A DNA stretch of 64,000 nucleotides, from the NCBI GenBank assembly GCA_947630755.1, contig CANRIU010000005.1:1-64000 (forward strand), given 5' to 3'. Positions 56,870 to 64,000 of this stretch are shown here, one piece after another; position 1 is the first letter of the stretch, and every line of letters begins with the position of its first letter. The DNA comes from an uncultured Oscillospiraceae bacterium (GTDB taxonomy: Bacteria > Bacillota > Clostridia > Oscillospirales > Oscillospiraceae). The position numbers were made by a program, and so were the translations under genes. Under the pieces are notes generated by a model that searched no databases, was not told where the DNA came from, and was given only the letters and a program-made list of their open reading frames with translations.

Positions 56870-57183
56870 TTTTTCCCCTCAGACTGCTCATCGCCCTGCT
56901 GCTGTTGGCAGGCGTAGCGGCCCTGCAGATATTCCTCTCCCTCCGGGAGAGCAGATGGCCCGGGCTTATTCTGCCAATCATTGCGTTTCTCTTCAGTCTG
57001 CTTTATCCGTTAAACATGATGGCCCCGCCGGAGGGTGTGACTGCCGGCTTCATTTTTCAAATGGTCCTTGTCTGGCTGTTAGGCAATATCCCGACCATAA
57101 TACTTCTGGCTGTATATTTCGGCTGCCGAGGCCGGCAGCGCCGCAAAAAGCAGATGGATAAAATGAATATACAGGATTTATGA
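56866..57183 (+). CDS. Hypothetical membrane protein
   Basis: Three hydrophobic segments; ATGA overlap with the DUF2089 gene. Confidence 0.7.
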   Translation: MIFPLRLLIALLLLAGVAALQIFLSLRESRWPGLILPIIAFLFSLLYPLNMMAPPEGVTAGFIFQMVLVWLLGNIPTIILLAVYFGCRGRQRRKKQMDKMNIQDL

Positions 57184-57199
57184 TTTATGTATCAGCAGG

Positions 57200-57236
57200 A
57201 AAAATCCCGCCGCAAAAACTGCGGCGGGATTTTCTG
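57200..57236. terminator. Rho-independent terminator
   Basis: aaaatcccgccgcaaaaactgcggcgggatttt. Confidence 0.75.
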
Positions 57237-58463
57237 TTATGCGTTTTTTACGGCCTTGATGATGTCCCGGAGCTTTGGCGAGGCGCCGTAGAGCAGCACC
57301 CCCACACGGTATATCTTCGCCGCCAGCACGCCAACGCCCACGCAGGAGCCCAGAAGCACTGCGACGGAGAGGAGTATCTCCCACAGCGCCGGGTGGCTCA
57401 TGGCTATGCGGGTGAACATCGCCATGGGCGAGGTGAAGGGTATGTAGGAGCAGGCGACCATCATGGGGTTATCCACGCTCCCGCTGGTCATGGCGATGAC
57501 CACCACGATAAAGCCCATCACAAAGAGCATGTTTATGGGCATGGTGGAGGTGTTTATATCCTCCAGCTTCGACGCGGTGGAGCCCACCGCCCCGTAGAGA
57601 AAGGCGTAGATGAAAAATCCCAGCACGAAGAACACCAGCATCCACCCTAAAAGCGCCGGGGGCATGTCGAAGAACATGGAGATCATCTCCCAGCCCCCCA
57701 TGTAGCCGCTGTTGAGCTTATAGAAGGCCAGCGCCGAGCCGAACACGCACAGAAGCTGCAAAAGTCCCGCTGTGCAGGAGGCCACAACCTTGCCGAACAT
57801 CATGGATGTGGGCCGGGCGGAGGTGACAAGCAGCTCCATCGCCCGGGAGCTCTTCTCCGTCGCCACGTTGGTCGCAACCATCTGCCCGTAGAGGAGTATG
57901 ACCATGTACAGGGCGAAAATCATGATATAGGTGTAGAAGAAGTTCTGCCCCTGGTCCACGCCGAGGCTCTCCACCGTAAATCCCACGGCGGAGGACATTA
58001 TCCCCTGGGCATCCTCCGGCGAAACTCCCGCCTCCACCATCGCCCGGAGGCGGGAGAGCCCCGTGAGCACCTCCGACACCGCGGCGGCGGTCTCGTCGTA
58101 GATCGCCAGGTTGTCCACATAGTAGACAAAGTCCGAAAGCCCGTGGAGCTCCACGGCGCAGGCGGCATTGCCGCCAATGACCTCCGCCTTGACGTCGCCG
58201 CTCCCCGCCCTCACGTCGTAGTCCGGGAAGGCCGCGGCGAGGGCGTCGATGATCTCCCCGTCAGCGCCGGAGACGAGCATCACGTCCCGCTCGCCGCTCT
58301 CCACTGTGTCACCGTCATCACCCTCATTCAGGGCGGCGGATATGCGGGGGATGGATGTCACCACGGCGATAACGACCATGAGGAACACGGTTATTCCCAC
58401 AAAAATTTTGTTTTTCAGGTATCCCTTCAGCTCAAAGAGGAATATTTTGCCAAACTGTCCCAT
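57237..58463 (-). CDS. ABC-2 type transporter permease (NatB-like)
   Basis: MGQFGKIFLFELKGYLKNKIFVGITVFLMV; ATEKSSRAMELLVTSARPTSMMFGKV. Confidence 0.87.
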   Translation of the reverse strand: MGQFGKIFLFELKGYLKNKIFVGITVFLMVVIAVVTSIPRISAALNEGDDGDTVESGERDVMLVSGADGEIIDALAAAFPDYDVRAGSGDVKAEVIGGNAACAVELHGLSDFVYYVDNLAIYDETAAAVSEVLTGLSRLRAMVEAGVSPEDAQGIMSSAVGFTVESLGVDQGQNFFYTYIMIFALYMVILLYGQMVATNVATEKSSRAMELLVTSARPTSMMFGKVVASCTAGLLQLLCVFGSALAFYKLNSGYMGGWEMISMFFDMPPALLGWMLVFFVLGFFIYAFLYGAVGSTASKLEDINTSTMPINMLFVMGFIVVVIAMTSGSVDNPMMVACSYIPFTSPMAMFTRIAMSHPALWEILLSVAVLLGSCVGVGVLAAKIYRVGVLLYGASPKLRDIIKAVKNA

Positions 58464-58467
58464 GCTC

Positions 58468-59355
58468 TCACTCCCTCTCCCCGGCGTACTCCACGAATAT
58501 ATCGTTGAGGCTGGGTTCAAAAACCCGTACCTCGTCGATGTCAAACTCCTCTGATAGCCTCCGCAGCACCGCCATCTTCTCACCCGGGTTTTGGAGCCTG
58601 ACGACAAGCTCCCCGCTGTCGTTTACGGCGCTTCCGGGGAAGGCGGCGGCGATTTTCCCGCTGTCGGCGGAGCGTATGGCGAGGCGGTCTCTGGGGTACT
58701 CCCGCTTTATCTCGTGCAGGTCCCCGGTGAGGACCACCACGCCCTTATTGATTATGGCGATGGAGTCGCAAAACTCCTCTATGTAGCTCATCTGGTGGGA
58801 GGAGAAGAGGACCACCTTGCCCCGGGCGATCTCCTCGCGCACCACGTCCTTCAAGAGCATGGCGTTCACCGGGTCAAGGCCGGAGAATGGCTCGTCGAGT
58901 ATGACTATCTCCGGGTCGTGGGCCAGGGCCGTGACAAGCTGTATCTTCTGCTGGTTGCCCTTGGAGAGGGTGTCCAGCCGCTTATTTCTGTACTCCGCCA
59001 TGCCCAGCCTCTCAAGCCACCTGTCCACGGACTTCACCGCCGCCGGGGTGTCCATGCCCTTGAGCTGGGCGAAGTAGACAAGCTGCTCTATTATCTTCTT
59101 TTTCGGGTAGAGGCCCCGCTCCTCGGGCAGGTAGCCTATGCCAACTTTCCTGTAATCTATGGGCTCCCCGTCCACCAGCACTGCGCCGGAGTCCGCCGGG
59201 AACACGCCCATGAGTATCCTTATCGACGTGGTCTTTCCCGCGCCGTTCCGGCCCAGAAGGCCGAAGGCCCTGCCGCTCCGGGCCGTGAAGCTCACGCCTG
59301 TGAGCACCTTTTTCTCTCCGAAGGACTTGTGGATGTCCCGAAGCTCAAGTCTCAT
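58468..59355 (-). CDS. ABC transporter ATP-binding protein (NatA-like)
   Basis: GLLGRNGAGKTTSIRIL; LSKGNQQKIQLVTALAHDPEIVILDEPFSGLDP. Confidence 0.92.
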   Translation of the reverse strand: MRLELRDIHKSFGEKKVLTGVSFTARSGRAFGLLGRNGAGKTTSIRILMGVFPADSGAVLVDGEPIDYRKVGIGYLPEERGLYPKKKIIEQLVYFAQLKGMDTPAAVKSVDRWLERLGMAEYRNKRLDTLSKGNQQKIQLVTALAHDPEIVILDEPFSGLDPVNAMLLKDVVREEIARGKVVLFSSHQMSYIEEFCDSIAIINKGVVVLTGDLHEIKREYPRDRLAIRSADSGKIAAAFPGSAVNDSGELVVRLQNPGEKMAVLRRLSEEFDIDEVRVFEPSLNDIFVEYAGERE

Positions 59356-59371
59356 TTGTCCGTTCCCCCTT

Positions 59372-60151
59372 TTATGGTGACTGTTTTCTCCTGTTCCGGG
59401 CGTATATCTCCGCAAGGCCCGTGAGGACCAGATTGTCGCACACCCGGATCTCCCTCCGGCAGAGCGGTACTACCGCCCGGGCCGTGTCCCCCGTGGCGAC
59501 GACCTGTGCCGTGCAGCCCAGCTCCTCCTCCATTCTCCCGATCATCCCGTCCAGCATCGCCGCGGCGCCAAGCACCGCGCCGCTTCTCATGGAGTCCACG
59601 GTGTTCGTGCCGATCACCCGCTCCGGGGCCTCGAGGGAGATATTCGGAAGCTGGCTCGCGCCGGAGCTCAGCGCCGCAAGCCCCAAGGCCACCCCGGGGC
59701 AGATGGTGCCGCCGATAAATGACCCCGAGGCGTTTATGACGGAGATGGTCGTCGCCGTGCCCATTTCGATTATTATGATGGGCGGCTCATAGAGCCGCAG
59801 CGCCCCCGCCGCCGCCGCGATGAGGTCCGCGCCAGCCTGTGCCGGGTCGTCGATGAGTATGTTCACTCCGGTCTTGACGCCCTTGCCGAGGATAAGCGGG
59901 CTCACGCCAAGCGACAGCTCCACCGCCCTCGCGAAGGTGTTCGTCAGCGGCGGGACCACGGAGGCCATCGCCGCCCCCTCCAGCGCGCTCTGGTCGAGGT
60001 CATAGAAGGTGAAGAACCGCCGGAGGTCCGCTGCGTACTCAAAATGCGTTTTGGCCTTGTCCGTTGTTATCCGCGCGGTCCTGATTATCTCCCGCCCGCG
60101 CATACAGCCCAGGACGATGTGTGTGTTGCCGATGTCTACCGCCAGAAGCAT
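59372..60151 (-). CDS. coaX: Type III pantothenate kinase
   Basis: MLLAVDIGNTHIVLG; EMGTATTISVIN; GGTICPGVALGLAAL. Confidence 0.93.
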   Translation of the reverse strand: MLLAVDIGNTHIVLGCMRGREIIRTARITTDKAKTHFEYAADLRRFFTFYDLDQSALEGAAMASVVPPLTNTFARAVELSLGVSPLILGKGVKTGVNILIDDPAQAGADLIAAAAGALRLYEPPIIIIEMGTATTISVINASGSFIGGTICPGVALGLAALSSGASQLPNISLEAPERVIGTNTVDSMRSGAVLGAAAMLDGMIGRMEEELGCTAQVVATGDTARAVVPLCRREIRVCDNLVLTGLAEIYARNRRKQSP

Positions 60152-60178
60152 AAGGCTCTACCTCTCCCGTTTCGCCGT

Positions 60179-60949
60179 TTATTCGGCGTAATAAAAGCTC
60201 TCCGGCTGCCTGTGGACGCCGGAAATGCGCACGTCAAGCTCCGGGTGGGCGCGGCGTATCGTCTCCGCCAGCACCGGGACCACCACGTTCTCCGTGGAGA
60301 AGTGTCCCGCGTCTATGAGATTTATCCCCAGCTCCCCGGCGTCTATAAACTGGTGGTGCTTCACATCGGCGGTGACGTAGGTGTCCGCCCCGGCCTCAAA
60401 CGCCTCCGTCATATTCCCTCCGCCGGAGCCTCCAAGGACCGCGACACGGCGCACAGCGCGGCCCGAGTCCACAAACCTCAGTCCGTCCGCGCCGAGAGCG
60501 CCCTTGACTATTTTAAGAAAGTCCCGAAGGGGCATCTCCGGTACATCCCCTATTCTCCCGCAGCTCTCCTCCCCGAAGGGCGCCACGCCCTCAAGGCCCA
60601 GCGTCCGGGCGAGGGCGTCATTTACGCCGCCGGGGGCAATGTCAAGATTTGTGTGCATACAGATCGCCGCCATGCCGCTTCCGGCGAGGGCCAGTACGCG
60701 CCTTCCCGCGATGTCGGAGCAGTTGACAGCTTTAAGCTCGAAAAACATGGGGTGGTGGGATACTATGAGCTGCGCGCCCATCTTCCGCCCCTCCTCGATG
60801 ACATCCAGCGTTATGTCCAGGGCGCACAGGACCCTGTCCGCCTCGTTCTCCCCGTCGCCCACAAGAAGCCCCACATTGTCAAAGCCCATCTTGAGGCGTG
60901 TGGGCGCAAGGGCCTCCAGCGTCGCCAATATTTCCTTTACCTTTGCCAT
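60179..60949 (-). CDS. Nif3-like dinuclear metal centre hexameric protein
   Basis: LKMGFDNVGLLVGD; LIVSHHPMFF; VAVLGGSGGG; DVKHHQFIDA. Confidence 0.92.
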   Translation of the reverse strand: MAKVKEILATLEALAPTRLKMGFDNVGLLVGDGENEADRVLCALDITLDVIEEGRKMGAQLIVSHHPMFFELKAVNCSDIAGRRVLALAGSGMAAICMHTNLDIAPGGVNDALARTLGLEGVAPFGEESCGRIGDVPEMPLRDFLKIVKGALGADGLRFVDSGRAVRRVAVLGGSGGGNMTEAFEAGADTYVTADVKHHQFIDAGELGINLIDAGHFSTENVVVPVLAETIRRAHPELDVRISGVHRQPESFYYAE

Positions 60950-61611
60950 TTTTCAACCTCCAAAAGCCTCTCCGCCGTCTCCTCTCTCAGACGGAGAATG
61001 TCCAAAAGCTGCCCCTCCTCCCGCCGCGACGCCCGCTCCATTCCAGCGGCGGCCCGGTTTAGGCGGGCAAGCTCCCCTTTCAGGTATTTTTCCAAAAGCG
61101 GCTCCCTCCGGTCCATGAGCGCGCCCATGAGGTCAAAGCCGCCCTCCCCCGCACGGGCGGAAAAGGCGGTGTAGAGCTTCCCGGCGTCCTCCGCGATCCT
61201 GGCGCCGACGCAGACAAAGCCGTGGGCATCAAGATACCCGCACAGCTCCCGGAGCTTGCTCTGGGGCTGGAGCACCAGCCGTGCCCGCCCCGCCCAGGGG
61301 CATTCGGATATTATGTCAACCATTGTCTCCCCGCCCATTCCGGCGATGACCACGGTGTCAAAGCTCCCGGGGACGGACGTGAGCCCGTCGGAGAGGTAGA
61401 AATCTATCCTCCCGTATACCCCCGCCGCCCGGGCGTTCTCCACCGCGGCGGCGAGGGGCCCCGGCCTTATGTCCGAGGCCGCGATGCGGCGGAAAAGCCC
61501 CTCCTCGGCAAAGTAGACAGGCAGGTATCCGTGGTCCGTGCCCACGTCCAACACGCTCTCCCCGGAGAGCGCGAGCTGCGCCACTGCGGCGAGCCTTCCA
61601 GAAAGCCTCAT
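60937..61611 (-). CDS. trmK: tRNA (adenine(22)-N(1))-methyltransferase
   Basis: MRLSGRLAAVAQLA...VLDVGTDHGYLPVYF; VVIAGMGGETMVDII. Confidence 0.9.
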   Translation of the reverse strand: MRLSGRLAAVAQLALSGESVLDVGTDHGYLPVYFAEEGLFRRIAASDIRPGPLAAAVENARAAGVYGRIDFYLSDGLTSVPGSFDTVVIAGMGGETMVDIISECPWAGRARLVLQPQSKLRELCGYLDAHGFVCVGARIAEDAGKLYTAFSARAGEGGFDLMGALMDRREPLLEKYLKGELARLNRAAAGMERASRREEGQLLDILRLREETAERLLEVEKWQR

Positions 61612-61744
61612 AATTCCTCCGGAAAAAGTAATGGCGAACTTATGTCCGCCCACAGAATGTTGACAAAGCTTCGCTTAAAATCAGCGCCCGTCCCTCAGGG
61701 GGATGCCCTTCGGTCACAGCGCGCCGGGTACCGACAAATCCCTT

Positions 61745-61802
61745 CCGTCGGCAAAGGCACAGCCTTTGCCGACGGCTCGAGGGCGGACTTATGTCCGCCC
61801 TC
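61745..61802. repeat. Two adjacent perfect hairpins
   Basis: ccgtcggcaaaggcacagcctttgccgacgg and gagggcggacttatgtccgccctc. Confidence 0.7.
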
Positions 61803-61816
61803 ACCCGATTTTGATC

Positions 61817-62020
61817 TTACGCCTCCGAAGCGAGGAAGTCGTTGAGCTCCTCAAGGAACTCGTCGGGGTCCACGCCGTGGGCGTTGCAGGCCTGCTCAAT
61901 GCTCTCGCCTGTGGCGAAGGCGCATCCGAGGCAGTGCATCCCGATATTCATGAACAGGGGCTGAGCCTGGGGGGCCTTCATCATGACCTCGGCAACGATG
62001 GTATCTTTAGTAAATGCCAT
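61817..62020 (-). CDS. DUF1858 domain-containing protein
   Basis: MAFTKDTIVAEVMMKAPQAQPLFMNIGMHCLGCAFATGESIEQACNAHG. Confidence 0.92.
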   Translation of the reverse strand: MAFTKDTIVAEVMMKAPQAQPLFMNIGMHCLGCAFATGESIEQACNAHGVDPDEFLEELNDFLASEA

Positions 62021-62101
62021 AAACAGCACCTCCAAAACATATTTCGCTCTTATTATACCCAGGACAATTCGTAATTTCAATAGGAAAAACGGAAAAATCC
62101 A

Positions 62102-63376
62102 TTAAATTCCGCCGCCATTTTCGCCCTTCCCGTTATTTTCGCCCTCTGTTCCCGGGCGTTTTTTTACTTTTTTGACTATGAATATGATTACCGCCGCGTC
62201 CAGCGCGAGAACTGCGGCGCCAAGGAGGAGCACAAGCCCTCCTGTCCCGCCGTCACTCTCACTCACACTCTCCGGGGTCCGGGCGCTTTTGAAGATGAGC
62301 TCAGGGCCGCGGCTTTCGTCACCTGCTCCGCCGCTGTCCCCGGCGCCCAGATTGTCGCCCATGCCCCAGGAGTGGACGGAGCCGTCCGTCTTTAAATACA
62401 AAAGCGTCTCCCCGCACAGGCCAAGTGCCGCGACGTATGAGTCAAGCTCCAGGCTGACGCTCTCCTCCGGGCCGGGACCGTAACTCAGACTGCCCTCCAC
62501 TGTGAGCTTTCCGTCTGTGGAGATGGTTGCGAGCAGCCCGTCGCCGCAGGCCGCCAACGCCACATCCTTCTTGACGGCCGCAGGCTTTTCCACCAGGGAA
62601 TCCACCAGCTGGAGGCTGGCGTCGATGTGCTCAAATATACCCCAGCGCCAGAGCCTGCCGTCATTCGTCACAGCGGCGGCAAAGCTCTCCCCAAGGCTCA
62701 CGGACCTTAAGTCCTCCAGGACCTTCTCGGGCTCCGGGTACTCCAAAATTGGCTCTCCGGTGTAGGGCTCTCCGAAGTCGCCCCACATCCAGAGCTCCCC
62801 GTTTTCCTTTATTATCGCGGCGCAGCAGCCCCGGCAGGTCACCGCCCGCACCCCGTCCATTATCCTGCGTGGCTCGGTAATGACCTCCCGGTCTGGGTTT
62901 TTAAGCTCCATCTCGTGGGCGCCCCAGACCCAGAGGCTCCCGTCCTCCTTCACTGCCGCGGCCAGCTCCCCGCCGATCCCGGCGGATCTGACGCCGTCCA
63001 TTATCTTTATAAAGCCCCCGGAGCAGCCCGGCTCCTCCCCGGTGACGGGCGTCTCATAATTTGACGCGCACCAAAGCCCGCCCTCCGAGTCTATGTACGC
63101 CAGGGCGCCGTCCCCAAAGAAGACGCCCCTGACCCCCTCCGCCGCCTTCACGGGCTCAGGAAGATAGTCGTCCAGGTCCTCAAAAATCGGGCGAAATACA
63201 AAATTCCGCCCCCACACCCACAGATTTCCCTCCTCTTCCACAGCTCCCCCCAGACTGCGTCCGACGGAGATAATGCCGTCGTTCACGCCGTCAACGCAGT
63301 CGTTTGCCAGGGCGGCGGTGGACACGGACATGGCAAGGGCGATAATTACCGCCAGAAAGATGAGCCTTTTTGACAT
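62102..63376 (-). CDS. RCC1-like repeat protein with signal peptide and C-terminal TM
   Basis: Repeats EEGNLWVWGRNF, EDGSLWVWGAHE, ENGELWMWGDF, NDGRLWRWGIF, TDGSVHSWGMGD; TM GLVLLLGAAVLALDAAVIIFIV. Confidence 0.75.
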   Translation of the reverse strand: MSKRLIFLAVIIALAMSVSTAALANDCVDGVNDGIISVGRSLGGAVEEEGNLWVWGRNFVFRPIFEDLDDYLPEPVKAAEGVRGVFFGDGALAYIDSEGGLWCASNYETPVTGEEPGCSGGFIKIMDGVRSAGIGGELAAAVKEDGSLWVWGAHEMELKNPDREVITEPRRIMDGVRAVTCRGCCAAIIKENGELWMWGDFGEPYTGEPILEYPEPEKVLEDLRSVSLGESFAAAVTNDGRLWRWGIFEHIDASLQLVDSLVEKPAAVKKDVALAACGDGLLATISTDGKLTVEGSLSYGPGPEESVSLELDSYVAALGLCGETLLYLKTDGSVHSWGMGDNLGAGDSGGAGDESRGPELIFKSARTPESVSESDGGTGGLVLLLGAAVLALDAAVIIFIVKKVKKRPGTEGENNGKGENGGGI

Positions 63377-63460
63377 GATTTGACCTCCAAATACGCACAA
63401 AAGGGGACGATGAACGTCCCCTTTGTGTTGGCTTTTATTGAGCTGTGTCTGCCCTACAGC

Positions 63461-63742
63461 TTACGCCTGGTGCTCCCTCATCTTAGCGAAGCACTCGCTG
63501 CAATACACGGGGCGGTCAGACTTGGGCTCGAAGGGAACCTTCGCCTCGCCTCCGCAGTTGGCGCAGACGGCGGTGAAATACTCACGGGGGCCGCGCACAG
63601 CGTTCTTGCGGGCGTCACGGCAGGCCTTGCAGCGCTGGGGCTCGTTCTGGAAGCCGCGCTCAGCGTAGAACTCCTGCTCACCGGCGGTAAAGACGAATTC
63701 CTTGCCGCACTCTTTGCATACCAGTGTCTTGTCTTCGTACAT
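63461..63742 (-). CDS. Zinc-ribbon domain protein
   Basis: CKECGKEFVFTAGEQEFYAERGFQNEPQRCKACRDARK; CANCGGEAKVPF. Confidence 0.9.
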   Translation of the reverse strand: MYEDKTLVCKECGKEFVFTAGEQEFYAERGFQNEPQRCKACRDARKNAVRGPREYFTAVCANCGGEAKVPFEPKSDRPVYCSECFAKMREHQA

Positions 63743-63817
63743 TTGTTGGACCTCACTTTGACATTTCTTGCCCTATGGGCTGTTTATTTGCGCCAGACTT
63801 AGCTGGTCAGCGCCTGG

Positions 63818-64000
63818 TCAGTCCGTCCGCGAAAGCTTGTGCCTTATGCGCTGGACGGCGTTATCGACGGATTTAACGCTCCTCCCCAATTTTGCGGCTA
63901 TATCTGTATAAGACAGCCCCTCCAGATAGAGGTCGAGCACGTCCCTTTCAAGGGATGAGAGCCTCTCGGCAAGCTCCGCCTGAAGCTCATCCGTCAATTC
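63818..64000 (-). CDS. RNA polymerase sigma factor C-terminus, SigH-like (partial)
   Basis: ELTDELQAELAERLSSLERDVLDLYLEGLSYTDIAAKLGRSVKSVDNAVQRIRHKLSRTD*. Confidence 0.8.
   Translation of the reverse strand, partial: ELTDELQAELAERLSSLERDVLDLYLEGLSYTDIAAKLGRSVKSVDNAVQRIRHKLSRTD

Noticed and set aside
1-64000. tRNA, rRNA, prophage, transposase or toxin-antitoxin loci
   Set aside because: None recognised by eye in intergenic regions or translations; a tRNAscan/Infernal run would be needed to exclude fully.

Overview
The window is about 64 kb of high-GC DNA from an anaerobic, spore-forming Clostridia-type bacterium. Markers are spoIVA, a SigH-like sigma C-terminus, an Fe-S L-serine dehydratase and 2-hydroxyacyl-CoA dehydratase-type proteins. 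It reads as ordinary chromosome: I found no tRNA, rRNA, prophage, transposase or CRISPR array. Main blocks: (1) sdaAA/sdaAB, a NERD protein and an orphan GyrB/ParE-type topoisomerase subunit; (2) a long minus-strand amino-sugar catabolism region (about 4.1-24.1 kb) with an FAD oxidoreductase, two amidohydrolases, an ABC sugar importer, a GNAT-AraC fusion, DUF4127, three Gfo/Idh oxidoreductases, GH20, NagB and NagA, with a pair of paralogous serine hydrolases at internal and distal positions; (3) a dlt-like acylation cassette (adenylation enzyme, GNAT, carrier protein, MBOAT, SGNH-NodB fusion); (4) a plus-strand operon with a CooC-like ATPase, two HgdA/B-like subunits, an HgdC-like activase, a 58-aa membrane peptide and a Cys-tailed protein resembling a CODH/ACS-type protein; (5) an SbcCD-like pair and cardiolipin synthase; (6) a frameshifted flotillin/SPFH gene preceded by what looks like a yybP-ykoY (Mn2+) riboswitch with promoter and overlapping terminator; (7) spoIVA with a tandemly duplicated 3' tail, an ECF sigma module, ABC exporter and housekeeping genes. 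The strongest candidates for undescribed biology are the CooC/HgdAB-like operon, the Mn riboswitch-flotillin pairing, and the SGNH-NodB dlt-like cassette. All family assignments are from reading the translated sequences; no database search was run.
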